From Paraphaeosphaeria minitans (taxonomy: Eukaryota; Ascomycota; Dothideomycetes; Pleosporales; Didymosphaeriaceae), in the NCBI GenBank assembly GCA_015832175.1, contig WJXW01000017.1, forward strand, positions 992,001 to 1,056,000: a DNA stretch of 64,000 bases, in the 5' to 3' direction. The notes under the pieces were generated by a model. It had not been told where the DNA came from and searched no databases. It saw only the letters and a list, made by a program, of their open reading frames with translations. The translations under genes were made by a program, and so were the position numbers. Every line of letters begins with the position of its first letter. Positions within the stretch are counted from its first letter, which is position 1. This document shows positions 1 to 10,637 of the stretch, piece by piece.

Positions 1-1847
1 GACGTTGCGGATATGTACGACTCTTGCGAATCAGGTAGCTCGCGTTGATACAAGGAGGGCATTGGGGCCGTCATCGTGGCGTTGTGGTCTCCTATCACAA
101 TAACATTGCGTGAGTCGCGTCCCTCGATCGCTAAGCGTGCAATGGCTCACTTCGTAGTGGGGTAAGCCCCTCCGTTCAGCATCCAGTCGACCGTGTTGCA
201 ATACGTGAGCAAAAACCGGTCGCCGTGCTAGAGGTACAAGATATGAAGACTATTGTCGTAGTAATGAGCACCTTGGTGATTGCGGGGGGGGGAGGTGGAT
301 GTTGGCCTGGGACTGGGGTACGTGTCGTACGGTAATGCCTAGTCGCGTCGCGATCGCGAGCGTCAGGTGGATGATCGTCGTTTGAGAAGTCGGGAATGAG
401 AGAGCAATAAGAGCAGATACGCGCAATATGCTCGAACGTCCTAATGTCGCGTCGTGGGAGTAGATGGAGCACGAAAGGGCCTCGGGGGCGACCGGCCGGG
501 CCGAAGGTAAGATGCGCTGCAGAAGCGTGATCACGAGGAATTTGTGGGTCTGCTTTGCGCGTTGCTGCGCGTATCAAATAGGCGCCAACAGCGCGAGGTA
601 ATTGGAGTGGCGAATTGGCCCGACAAAGACGCGTTCGCGGTAGAGAACGGTTCAACAACACTGTCAAATTCCAACGAAGAATATTTCCAAGGAGTTGTCA
701 AGACTTGCAATGAGACGAACATTTGCGGTTGCCCTGGCTCCCGCCTACATTGAAAGCGGTCTGTGTTACAGTGCCTTCCTCATTTGGTGCACCCGATTGT
801 CCGAAGTTTCAGACCGCATTCTCTTTCGCGGCTGTAGAACGGGTTGGCATTTTTTATCTTCGCCTTCGACCTCGCCGTGGCTGTTGCACTAGAAACCGCA
901 GAGGTGCCTGATCAGCCTTAGGTATCGGCGTAACATGGCAACGGACCCCGACCGGGCAAGTTCCAGATGACGATACCTGTCATTTGCATGGACGTTTATG
1001 TGATTGAAGCGAGATGCTCCCAAAAGCTGTGCGTTGTCTCTCGAGTCATGATCTGATGGCCTCTCGCGCAGTACAGACTCCGAGCTTCTGGCCCAGTTGA
1101 GAGCTCTTGGGAGGGGAGTATTTCGTTATGCGTTGGTGATAATAGTGGATATGGAGGGTCAGACGTGTGCTCTGATGGTGTCTCGGAGGGCCCAGCGTGG
1201 TTGCTCGCTGCTCATCCAGGCGTTCCCATGAGCAGCGCGCGCGCGCGCAGGGAGTGGGACCGGATATGGGTCTGGCCATGAAGAGGCTTCTGTTTTAGAA
1301 AGATGAGCAAGGCAAAGAGGAAGGGCAATCTGGCGAGAGGAGGAAACAAGGTAATGGCGAGGACAGCGAGGACTCAAGAGCAGAGGTAAGAGTGAAAGCG
1401 AGAACTCAAGAGGAGAGGTGAGCGTGAAAGCGAGGACTCAAGAGGAGAGGTGCCGTGAAAGCGAGGACTCAAGAGGAGAGGCGAGCGTGAAAGCGAGAGA
1501 TGCTGAGCCAAGATGAAGAGCTTAAGCTCGAGAGGCCGGATGAGGTACCTGAGACGGGAACGCTGTGAGGAAGGTGCCTTCCGGGGCCAGCTTCACGTGC
1601 ACGTTCAGACGGCAGGCACGACCTGTCTGCCGCCCCGCATCGATCAGCCGGCAGCAAGCAAATAGCACGTGAGGACGAACACGCAGTAGGACCGCGACAT
1701 GGGAAAAGCGAACAGATTGATTTGCAAACATCAAATACGTACCCATAACCTATCGTATCCCGATTGTGTGTCCTTCGCCCGACCATGTGAGAACTCCGTA
1801 AACGCCAGTCCAAAAATTCCGCACTTGCTTCATGTATACGCGAAAGC
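1..1847. other. Left-edge region without a confident gene
   Basis: I see no convincing gene here. Open frames on both strands lack recognisable domains and look like chance frames in GC-rich DNA. On the minus strand, bases 1 to about 137 stay open to the window edge with a fairly protein-like composition (it contains VIVIGDHNATM). That could be the end of an exon of a gene lying further left, but without the neighbouring sequence I cannot tell. The right part contains the minisatellite listed separately. Confidence 0.4.
1353..1500. repeat. Minisatellite, about 32-bp unit, 4 to 5 copies
   Basis: A purine-rich unit beginning GTGAAAGCGAG and running through ACTCAAGAGGAGAGG recurs at 1392, 1424, 1455 and 1487, with a degenerate partial copy from about 1353. 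The spacing is 32, 31 and 32 bp, so one copy has lost a base. Copies differ by only a few substitutions, which suggests recent expansion. No gene overlaps it; the nearest is the membrane protein ending at 1848. Confidence 0.85.
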
Positions 1848-3943
1848 TCAGGCAACGCCGCTGACTTTCCTGTATGTCATGCCCTGGCCACCCATGCCCC
1901 ATCTCGCTGCCGAGTCGGGCACGCCTCCTCTTCCTTCCTCCGCCACCTTCCCACTCACGTCTCTCCGTCGTCCTGGTGTCCCAAGGTCCGAGTCATCATA
2001 CGGACTCATGTAGTCCACCCCCGACCGACTGACCACACGCGGCGACATTCCCGTGCCAGGCGTGTAATTCGCCTCGCCCGTCTTACGCAGGGAGGCGAAG
2101 CTCTTCTTGTCGAGGCTGAAAGGGAGCTGTACGTTTTCCAGCTTAGATGCCGCGGGGGCGTTGGTGGTGTACTGCTTTGCTGCGCTCGGAAGGGCACCTC
2201 CGCGTGTGCTCTTTGTGGGCGAAGAGCCTGGCGAGTTGGCGGGCGAGGAGCCACGGATTCCTTGCGTCGCGGCTTTGAGGTCGCCGTAATAGCGCCCTGA
2301 CTTTGCTGACTTGACAGTATTGGAGCGGTTGAAGGTGGCCTCTGTGGAGACGGACATCACGGTTGTGGTGCGCTTGAGGGGGGATGGCGGAGGCGTGTTT
2401 ATTGGGGCGGCTTCGTGGAAGGGTTTGGAGGGCGGGGGTGTGGGTGGGTTCATGCCGAGGGGCTGTGGCATCATCATCGGGCCGCGGAAGTCTCCGTCGT
2501 CAGAGGCATCGTCATAGGGGGAGATCACGCCGTAGCCGTTGGTCTTGGGCTTGAAGAGAGATTGCTTGGGCTCGGGGTATTGGTCCTTTTCATTCTCGTC
2601 GTGGACGAACCAGTTGTCGGACTGTAGTTCACGAGAGTTCTGTAGAGCGAGGTCACCAGACGCTTCGTGCTGCTTCGCAGACCTAGCTGTCGTAGCTGTC
2701 GAAGGGGGCGTGTAGAAGTCTTGCTTGGACGATGATGTGGTGACCGAATTGGGCCGAAAGTTTCGCTTGATGGCCTGTTGAGCGAGGAACGCCTTCCGCT
2801 CCGCCAGACTCTCGTCGTCCTGCTCCTCCTTTTGGAAAAGGTCGTCTCGGCGGTTCAGGTCTGCACGTGACTGCCGCGCCGAGTTGGCCTGCGCATACAT
2901 GGTAAATTTCTCGCGTGACTGCCTTGCTGAATTAGGTGTATGCGGCGAGTAGGTCGTGTCGGAGTCGGTACGAGTATGCATAAAAGACATTTGCTTGCGA
3001 TCTGGGCTAGGGATCTCCTTCTCCGTGACGAGAGGCGCTGTCTGAGAGTTCCTATAGTCGATGTTGAGGGTAGTGGTAGACTGCGCACTGAAACGATTGT
3101 CCGCTTGCGTCAATGGTGTGATGGCCGAAATGGAAGAGCTCTTGTGCTTGTGCTTGGTCTTGCGGCGCGAAGTCAAGTTCTCCTCAAGAGGATTCATGTC
3201 CGGAGGAAGGCGAGCAATCTTACGGAAGACGTAAACAAGATACAGATCCAGTGTGATGGAAGCCAGATGCAGCCCCGCCACGGTCATGGTAGTGAGCCAT
3301 GTGGTAAGCAATACCTTGTTCGTTTCCTCGTCAGTCGGGAAGAAAGTCCGCCAGCGTCCTTCTGTTCCTGCTTCATTGTTCAGGTTCCGTTTTGAGAGCA
3401 ACGCGGTGAAGACGTAGAAGGGTATGAAGCCGCAGTCCATGACCAGGGCGAAGAAGTGGTAGCTCGCAGAGCTCGCCGATGGACGCGACTTTGCATTGCG
3501 CAAGAGGTGGTAGATGGCGTAAAGGCATATGACAATGTCCACGCCGGGCTAATCTTGTCAGTGGATGATGTTCAGAGAGCTGATTTCAGACATACCGGTA
3601 TTCGCATGATCCAGCCTTCAGTGTCCTGCGCACCCTTGATGAAGATGGCGCAGAGCAGGGCTCCAACTGCGCCCAAGAGAGTGCATATGCGCAACGCGAA
3701 TTGAATCCACCTCACAACCTTGATGACGTCCTTGACCCTTGGGTTCATAGGCTTCGCACCGGTGTTGCCATAGGGAAGCACGACATAGCTGTCCGGGTGC
3801 CTGTTGAAGTTGATGAGCGGGCCCTCTGGCTTCTGCTTGGGCGGGGGCGGCGGCAGGCGACTCGCAATGGTGACAGCCTTTGGATTGAACGAGTCGCGCT
3901 CGGAAGACGCATCGTAGAGATAGGGCTGCCACTGCTGACCCAT
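1848..3943 (-). CDS. Conserved fungal four-TM membrane protein with long disordered tail
   Basis: The coding sequence is complement(1848..3548, 3596..3943), 682 residues, with one 47-nt intron that begins GTATGT and joins in phase 0. The start is the ATG at 3943 (MGQQWQPYLYD); an upstream ATG at 3976 is possible but adds only 11 residues. The first 230 residues hold four hydrophobic segments at roughly 75-100, 117-135, 143-165 and 190-220, so this is an integral membrane protein. The remaining 450 residues are Ser/Pro/Thr-rich with many basic and Gln patches and look disordered and cytosolic. The topology recalls MARVEL/SUR7-like fungal proteins, but I see no diagnostic motif and assign no function. 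It is divergent from the reductase gene at 4568 across 624 bp. Confidence 0.8.
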
Positions 3944-4567
3944 GGTGACGACACGCAGGAAGGGAAAGGAGTGCACGCCTTCGAACGCTCAGCAGCGAGG
4001 AATGGACGAGGTCGCTTAGCTTAACAGTGGAATGCTGGCGGTGCAGGGGACGGGGCGATCGACGTGGAGGGCGATGCGATATCTGGTATGTATACAAGGG
4101 TCGCCATGGCAACGGGGGCGGATGATGGGCAATGCCCCAAACGGTTCATGACGTGATTGTCTGATGCCGGCCGTGCCTGTGGCTGCATGAGGTGGATCGT
4201 GTTCTCGATTGCTTTGGGCATGGTTTTATTGAAGCTTGATGGTTTGGATATGGTTCAGCCGTGCTGCTGGAATGCAGCAGTTTTTCAGGTTTGTTGCGTG
4301 GAGTTGGCATCGGACCTCGGCAACGCAGTTCCATCTCGACTCTATCTCGACTCCATCTCGACCGTCTTGTGACAAATACGAAAAGAAAAGAAAAAGCATA
4401 CGATGATGGCGCATACTTGGGGTGCAACGTGTAGTCCAAGAGCGACATCAAGAGCACAGCCTGAGGGTCGTCGATAGAACAGCTGGTACCTACCTACCGC
4501 ACCTACGTCTTAGTCAGCCGCACGTGTCTTCGACGAGGGCAACTCGCACCCGTGAACGTTGAACAAG
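3944..4567. promoter_or_regulatory. Divergent intergenic region, membrane protein / ARH1-type gene
   Basis: These 624 bp separate two divergently transcribed start codons and must hold both promoters. I see no classical TATA motif or repeat with a clear function. Small open frames here are not supported. Confidence 0.4.
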
Positions 4568-6306
4568 ATGAATACCATCGCCATCGCCATCGCCATCGCC
4601 CACGCACGACGAGGACCCTACGTGTGCGCTAGCTGCATCCGCAGACTCCACCATGCCGTCCCGAGAACAGCACGCACATACACCGCAACCAGGACCAAAG
4701 GCAGCTTTCTTGTCGCCGCCGACGGCTCGGCACGCCATGGACAGAAAGCTCCCGCTCGCGCAGTGCTCTTCTCGCGCAACGCCTACAGCACGGCCACTGC
4801 CAACAAGCCGCTGCGGCTGGCCATCATCGGCTCGGGCCCCGCCGGCTTCTACACGGCGCACCGGCTGATGAAGCAGGTGCAGGATGCCGTCGTCGACATG
4901 TACGAGAAGCTGCCCGTCCCGTACGGCCTCGTGCGCTTCGGCGTCGCGCCCGACCACCCCGAGGTCAAGAACTGCCAGGCCACGTTCGAAGAGGTCGCCG
5001 CGAGCCCTCGCTTCAACTACATCGGCAACGTCGAGATTGGCAAGGCGCTGGCGCTGGCCGACATGAAGCCGCACTACGATGCCATCTTGTTCGCCTACGG
5101 AGCGTCCGAGGACCGCACGCTGGGCATCCCGGGCGAGGACTTGCCCGGTGTGTACTCTGCGAGAGAGTTTGTGGGCTGGTACAACGGTCACCCGCAGTTT
5201 GCGCACCTGAAGCCGCAGCTGGACAAGGGCAAGCGCGCCGTCGTCATCGGCCACGGCAATGTAGCGCTGGATGTTGCCCGCATCCTCGTGTCTCCGCTGG
5301 CTCAACTGCGCAAGACAGACATCGCCGAACACGCCGTCGCCACCTTGGCCCGCAGCAAGATCACGCGCGTCGAGGTTGTTGGGCGACGCGGACCCCTGCA
5401 GGTAGGCACCGTGGTCATTTCCAACACAACCCGACTGACATTGCACAGGCCTCATACACGGTCAAAGAAGCTCGAGAACTTATGCAGTTCCACAGAGTCG
5501 GATTCAAGAGCACAGCGCTCCAAAATTTCTACCCGGAAAATACAAAAACGCTGCCGCGCGTGCAGCAACGCCTCGCAGATGTCCTTCTTAAAGGCTCGCC
5601 AGTGAAAGCCTACGACCACAAGAAACGATGGCAGCTGTCCTTCATGCGATCACCCCATGCGATACACGTCAAGAAAAACCGCTTCGGCGAGCCAATCGGC
5701 GACTGTATTCACTCGATTGATTTCTTAAAGACCGAATTCGTGCCCGGCGCGGACCCCCTGTCAAAAGATGCCCGAGTGCAGCTCACAGACGAGGTGGTCA
5801 CTTCGGAAACATCCATGGTGTTCAGGTCGATAGGCTACAAGTCTACCCCTCTGCCCGGTCTGTCCGATCTCGGCGTCCCATTCGACGAGAGGCTCGGCAT
5901 TATCCCGAACGACGCCCGTGGCCGTATCATATCGCCCTCGAAAGGCCCTGGAAATCTATCCGCGGGCCACCTCCCTGGGCTGTACGCGGTCGGGTGGGTC
6001 AAGCGCGGGCCAACCGGTGTCATCGTCAACACAATGATGGACGCGTTCATGACTGCAGATGTCATTGTCGAGGACTGGAGCGCTAGCTCGCCCTTCCTGA
6101 ACGGTGAGAAGGGCCGGAGCGCAAGTACAGGATTGGGCTGGGACGGAGTCAAAGACAGCGTGGTGGCTCAGGGCGTCACACCGGTCGACTGGGAGGCGTG
6201 GAAACGCATCGACAAGGCGGAGCGGGAGCGGGGCAGGGAGAAGGGCAAAGTGAGGTTGAAGTTTGTAGATGAAGAGGAAATGAGGGTTGCGGCTGGCCTG
6301 GCGTAG
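4568..6306 (+). CDS. ARH1: NADPH:adrenodoxin/ferredoxin oxidoreductase, mitochondrial
   Basis: The coding sequence is join(4568..5401, 5449..6306), 563 residues, with a 47-nt phase-0 intron. The product is the FAD flavoprotein that passes electrons from NADPH to a mitochondrial ferredoxin for Fe-S cluster and haem A synthesis. An Arg/Ala-rich N-terminus of about 75 residues fits a mitochondrial presequence. It is followed by the FAD-binding GSGPAGFYTA motif, the YGLVRFGVAPDHPEVKN block, GASEDRTLGIPGEDLPGVYSA and the NADP site GHGNVALDVARIL. Splicing restores GRRGPLQ-ASYTVKE, a hallmark of the family. The C-terminal GWVKRGPTGVI block is also present. The ATG at 4568 is chosen because the upstream in-frame TTG at 4559 is not a likely start. 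Codons 4-11 are an ATCGCC microsatellite coding for IleAla pairs. Confidence 0.95.
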
Positions 6307-7010
6307 CCACACGGCATACGCACATTACCATCCCACCTAATTCAAGTTCGACTCCTACACTGATCCCGCCATCTCAAAGACCAACCGCTCCACTTCCAAG
6401 ACGATCGCACGCGTCGTGCTTCATGACGTCTCTCCTCTTATTTCGCGCGCAGGTTAATTTCACTGTCAATTCGAGCATAAACAGCGCGGTACCAATCTCG
6501 ATGCCCTAATCCGAGGAGACACCTGCCGTTCACGCCTCAGGTACGTTCCACGTTGGCCTAGCGCCCGTGCACGCCCACCCAGACGGCGCGAACGCCACGC
6601 TTAGATCCCTGCCCGAGGTCCCAACGTGGGGGCGCGAAGCTTGATGCCGCTAAGCTCAAACACCACATGCCTCAGCAAGGGTGACGTCGAATGACAAGAT
6701 GATGCGGAACTCGCTACGGCGTATCATGCTTTGGTAAGAGATGGTGTGCTCTTGGCGACAGATGGTATGAAGGGGGCGAAGGAAATGCATATAGAAGGCC
6801 TGCTCTGTACGGGTTATGCTGTAGCATCGCTTCTACGTCTTCACTCCCTCCGCTTCGGCTATCTGTTCCTTTCGTTCTTGTGTTTTACAGCTGGGCTGTC
6901 ATTCGTTTATATTGCCAACTATCTTTACTTGTTATACAACTATCCCAACAACTTATAACATACATTACCGTACCAACTTTCCATTCATATACCCCAGACT
7001 AGTGACCACA
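6307..7010. other. Intergenic region between reductase and secreted-protein genes
   Basis: These 704 bp contain the reductase 3' end and the promoter of the secreted-protein gene. The last 100 bases before the ATG at 7011 are AT-rich and pyrimidine-rich, as is common for fungal leaders. No gene is seen. Confidence 0.4.
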
Positions 7011-7577
7011 ATGCGTTTCTCCTCTTCCGCAATTGTCTCTGCGCTTCTGGCCACAGGCGCCCTCGCCGCCCCCACGCCCCTCACCAAGCGCGCCGGCGTC
7101 CTAACCGCCCAGTCCTACGCCGACTTCCAAATCTCAGATGGCGTCGCTGGCAATGCGCTCGCAGAAGTGCAGGCAAAGTTCCCCGTACGCCTCCCACCTT
7201 TCTCACCCCACCCACCATCGACCTCCCGCTAACCCCAATCCCAGATTAATACATCCGACCTCGCCAACGTCGACCCCGCCGACGCCAAAATCATATCCGA
7301 CGCCCGACAGACGGCCGAGTCGGCCGAGCTCGACGCGTTCAACCCGGCCATCGCAGCCGCCTCCGGGACTGCCGCGACGGCGCTGCAGAACGGCAAGATC
7401 AAGAACAAGGTGCTGAAGCTGCAGCTCGAGGTGCTGGATCTGGGCATCAGCGCAGCGCAGAGCGGGAAGAGCAATGCGGCCAAGATCGCGCAGGAGCAGA
7501 AGAAGTTGGACACCAACGTCGCGACGGACCAGAAGAATGCGGGGCAGGCGAGTCAGAGCGTGAAGTTTAGTGGGTAA
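7011..7577 (+). CDS. Small secreted alanine-rich, cysteine-free protein
   Basis: The coding sequence is join(7011..7184, 7245..7577), 168 residues, with a 60-nt phase-0 intron. The N-terminus is a clear signal peptide (hydrophobic SAIVSALLATGALA, then APTP) followed by a dibasic LTKR site at 24-27, where a Kex2-type protease would cleave. The mature part starts with AGVLTAQSYADFQISDGVAG, is rich in Ala, Gln, Lys and Asp, and contains no cysteine, so it is unlike the disulfide-stabilised effectors. The second half looks helical and amphipathic. It resembles the fungal small secreted proteins annotated without function; I infer an extracellular location only. It lies just upstream of a pseudogene region. 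Confidence 0.85.
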
Positions 7578-7775
7578 GGGGGTGGGGGCTAGTGGGTTGG
7601 ATGTAGGATCGGGTGTGTCGCTCTCGTAGAACAGATGGACGGATTGGTTGGCTATGTTGTGAGAAGTGTCTTGTGGAGACCTTGTTTGGTGTCACTGTCG
7701 ATGAAAATCACAAGGTGGTGTCGCGTAGAATAATAATACACAAACTTGGACTGTCGTCTAATAGTAACACACCGT

Positions 7776-7965
7776 CTAGAGCTTCTTCTTTTGTTCGACC
7801 CGATCCCGCTTGCTCCCCGGCCACGGCGCAATGTTCGACTCCATCTAGGTATCCTCCTTCTTCACCGGGCGTTCGTCGAACATCCTGTACCCATCCAGTT
7901 TGTCGTTCTCGTCGAAGTAGATATGGATAATCCGCGAGATACCCTTACGAGCTTACTACGCAGTG
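7776..7965 (-). pseudogene. Fossil coding fragment of unknown family
   Basis: Read on the minus strand this stretch gives a protein-like sequence, starting near ISRIIHIYFDENDKLDGYRM and ending in RVEQKKKL before a stop at 7776. An in-frame TAG interrupts it about two thirds of the way through, and two adjacent stops lie immediately upstream. Its composition (Asp, Glu, Lys and aromatic residues) differs from the surrounding chance frames. I do not recognise the family. It lies beside the decayed kinase, and both may belong to one degenerating accessory patch. Confidence 0.35.
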
Positions 7966-8076
7966 GCTAGGCGAGCTGTGGCATGGATTCTGGGATCCGT
8001 GTTACTGACAAGGGTAGGGTTGACTGTTGTTACCATTGTGCAGTCAGAATCTCCTGCACCAATTCCGATCGACTAG

Positions 8077-9472
8077 GACCATTCAGCGGGAAACAACTGC
8101 TCCACTTCTATGTATTGGTTAGATGACTTTGAATTCGAAGGACCAAACGGAAAGCGCGTCTGCATTGCCACTGAGCTCGTGAGACCGAGCATCGCAGACC
8201 TCGTTGACGCCCAGGATTTCGAGAACGATGGCCCGCTGATTGGGTCGAGAAATTCCCAAGGCAGCTCCCAGCGCGTGCAACAGTCCGTAGTACGGTGACT
8301 ACGGTTTTGTTCGAAAGCGATTTTCTTTTCCGTCGTCCGTACTATAGTGGAACTGTAATGTAGTAGCAACTATACGAAGTAGTTCTTAAACCATAGTACA
8401 GCTCTACAGTTGCCTGATAAAGAAGAAAATAATATAAGCGTCTAGGCGTAGAATATACTTATGTTTTCCTGATTAAGAAATTCGTATAGTAATTACGCTG
8501 TAGTAGGTCAAAACTTTTACTACAGCTTACTACTAGTACTGTACCGGCCTCTCTCTCGTACCGTCCTACCGTAGCTGCTACCAACCGTACCATAACCGTA
8601 GTTAGGTCTCACGGTCCGTACTACGGACCACTGCACGAGCTGGCAGCTCAACGCAGCTCTTGAACGTCTTCACCAATAATGTATCAGACATTGAGGTGGG
8701 GATAAGAGACAAAGTAATATAACCCGCAGACAATCTGACTCAATCTAGATGTACTGCATACTCGGAACATTGTCATCAAGGATGACAGATGGGACTGCCT
8801 CTCGGAGGAGTAGCTACTGTCTAACCTTGGCGGGCCAGAGACAGCTGAAGCTCTGCCGAAAGAATCTTTGGAGCCCGGCGATCCAGGTTAGATAGTGCAA
8901 CTAAGCTTTTTGCGTATCCTTCGCACCATGGTTCCAGACATCCGACTCATCGACCATGGTGAAGCGTTCATGAAAGTCAGACCTACAACCCTGCATACGG
9001 TACACCACTGGCACTGCGTGCTCCAGAAGTCATCTTTGGGGACGATTGGAACCACCGGGGTGAAATGTGGAGCACGGGTTGTAGAGTAAGTGTAGACCAA
9101 CATGAATTGCCGAATGGTTAGCTAAGTAGTGCTGGATCTTCGGGCTTCTTGCAGGATGACCCTCTTTCGATACGATGATGCTACGAAAGACATTCTGTTT
9201 GACCAGATGGTTGAAGAGATTGGACCACCGCCGGATCGATGGGCAGCGAAATGGCAGCCATGAGAGTCCGAGGATGACGATAAAGAGGCACACACGCTTG
9301 AGGAATAGCTGGCGGCGTTATACCGTACTTTGATGAAGGGAAGGAGCCAGAGCTTCTCGGTACGCGAAAGCAAATGGGATTGTGGGCAAAGATGATTACC
9401 TCGCGGATGAGATCCGAGCCTGCGAAGAGAGTTCCTACTGCCAAAGCAATGCTTGCGTCTCGATTCGGTTGA
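8077..9472 (+). pseudogene. Decayed SRPK-like protein kinase gene
   Basis: Successive pieces of an SRPK/CMGC-type kinase can be read in order. They are LDDFEFEGPNGKRVCIATEL and PSIADLV; QLNAALERLH; LHTRNIVIKDD with LGGPETAEALP and LEPGDPG; IRLIDHGEAF and RPTTLHT; LALRAPEVIFGDDWNHRGEM; FDQMVEEIGPPPDRWAAKW; and the C-lobe end FDEGKEPELLGTRKQMGLWA, stopping at 9470-9472. The damage is clear: in-frame stops at 8677, 8692 (replacing the Gly of the catalytic HGD), 8811 and 8889, an extra 5 bases near 9000, and further stops and a frame change after 9200. Two relic introns can be traced (about 8696-8748 and 9086-9154). The N-lobe glycine loop is absent upstream. A 353-bp inverted-repeat element sits inside it. 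Confidence 0.8.
8281..8633. mobile_element. MITE-like non-autonomous element with terminal inverted repeats
   Basis: The left end (CAGTCCGTAGTACGG) and the reverse complement of the right end (CAGTGGTCCGTAGTACGG) match apart from a short indel, so both ends read CAGT...CCGTAGTACGG. A second inverted similarity (ACTACGGTT) follows inside. The element interrupts the decayed kinase: RVQQ just before it and QLNAALERLH just after it are contiguous in a normal kinase. It is about 353 bp, has an AT-rich core and no ORF. I could not identify a clean target-site duplication, so the exact ends and superfamily remain open. Confidence 0.6.
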
Positions 9473-9656
9473 AGTCATGTCAAATCGAAATCCCGAGGTT
9501 GCATGATTGAGCTCCACAATTCCGTTCACGCCCACGCGAGATAGCGCAAGCGCCTGCAGGGAAAGCTATGACCACACCCACTGCTGCCACGCCTAACCTC
9601 TTTACATCATCGATCAACACCCTCACCTCCACACTCCACACCCAATCGCTACCACA

Positions 9657-10637
9657 ATGCTGCACCTCCTCCCGCTCTCCACGCTCCTCCTCCTCCGCTC
9701 CGTCCTCGCGACCCCACGACCCTCGCCCGCCCCCCAGGCCCTCCCCCTCCTCATCTGGCACGGCCTCGGCGACAACTATGCAGCCGACGGCCTCCGCTCC
9801 GTCGGCGACCTCGCCATCGACGTCAACCCAGGCACCTTCGTCTACTACATCCGCCTCGACGAGTCGCCCGACTCCGACAAAAGCGCCACTTTCTTCGGCA
9901 ACCTCACCGAGCAAATCGCATCCGTCTGCGCCGACCTCGCGGCGCACCCGATCCTCTCCACCGCCCCCGGCGTCAACGCGCTGGGCTTCTCGCAGGGCGG
10001 ACAGTTCCTGCGCGCCTTCGTCGAGCGGTGCAACGTCCCGCCCGTGAAGACCCTCGTCACGTTCGGCAGCCAGCACAACGGCATCAGCAAGTACCAGATC
10101 TGCCTGCCCAACGATTGGCTGTGCAAGACGTACATTGGGCTGCTGAGGGCCAACACCTGGGGCGCGTGGGTGCAGGCGCATCTCGTGCCTGCGCAGTACT
10201 TCCGCGCGACCAACGCCACGACTGGGGAGCCTACCGACGAGTACTTGGCCAGGTCGAATTTCTTGGCCGACGTGAATAACGAGCGGGAGGTGAAGAACGC
10301 GACGTACAAAAAGAATTTGGCGAGCTTGGACAAGTTCGTCATGTATGTGTTTGAGCAGGACACGACGGTTGTTCCGAAGGAGAGTGGGTGGTTTGCGCAG
10401 GTCAACACGAGCAGTGGGAAGGTTACGCCGCTCAGGAACCGCACGATATACACGGAGGATTGGATTGGGTTGAGGGAGTTGGATGAGAAGGGGGCGTTGG
10501 AGTTCAAGTCGACGGAGGGCAGGCACATGCGATTGGACGATGAGGTGCTGACAGATGTGTTTGAGGAGTACTTTTCGCCAGCGCAGGGGAGCTGGGAGAG
10601 TCTGCAGAAAGACGCACAGGGGCAGTTGGAGTTGTAG
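9657..10637 (+). CDS. PPT1: Palmitoyl-protein thioesterase (PPT1-like)
   Basis: This is an intronless gene of 326 residues. The family removes fatty-acyl groups from cysteines of S-acylated proteins in the lysosome or vacuole. Residues 1-19 form a signal peptide (Leu-rich core, Ala before Thr). Family blocks are LLIWHGLGDN, the nucleophile elbow GFSQGG with Ser112, VTFGSQHNGI, NDWLCKTYIG, QDTTVVPKESGWF with the acid Asp235, and EGRHMRL with His290. The length is close to the usual 300-330. Several N-x-S/T sites fit passage through the secretory route. It ends 232 bp from the convergent L1-domain gene. Confidence 0.95.
   Translation: MLHLLPLSTLLLLRSVLATPRPSPAPQALPLLIWHGLGDNYAADGLRSVGDLAIDVNPGTFVYYIRLDESPDSDKSATFFGNLTEQIASVCADLAAHPILSTAPGVNALGFSQGGQFLRAFVERCNVPPVKTLVTFGSQHNGISKYQICLPNDWLCKTYIGLLRANTWGAWVQAHLVPAQYFRATNATTGEPTDEYLARSNFLADVNNEREVKNATYKKNLASLDKFVMYVFEQDTTVVPKESGWFAQVNTSSGKVTPLRNRTIYTEDWIGLRELDEKGALEFKSTEGRHMRLDDEVLTDVFEEYFSPAQGSWESLQKDAQGQLEL

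Noticed and set aside
1..137. Possible partial exon at the left edge, minus strand
   Set aside because: Open and protein-like, but too short and without a recognised motif; the neighbouring sequence is outside the window.
4514..5455. 313-codon minus-strand frame
   Set aside because: It is the antisense shadow of the Arh1-type reductase; the sense frame carries conserved flavoprotein motifs.
8273..8641. 8-bp target duplication flanking the MITE-like element
   Set aside because: GTGCAACA and CTGCACGA are similar but do not match exactly and are not immediately adjacent to the inverted ends.
9480..10526. 348-codon minus-strand frame
   Set aside because: Antisense shadow of the palmitoyl-protein thioesterase gene, with leucine/arginine-rich composition caused by its codon use.
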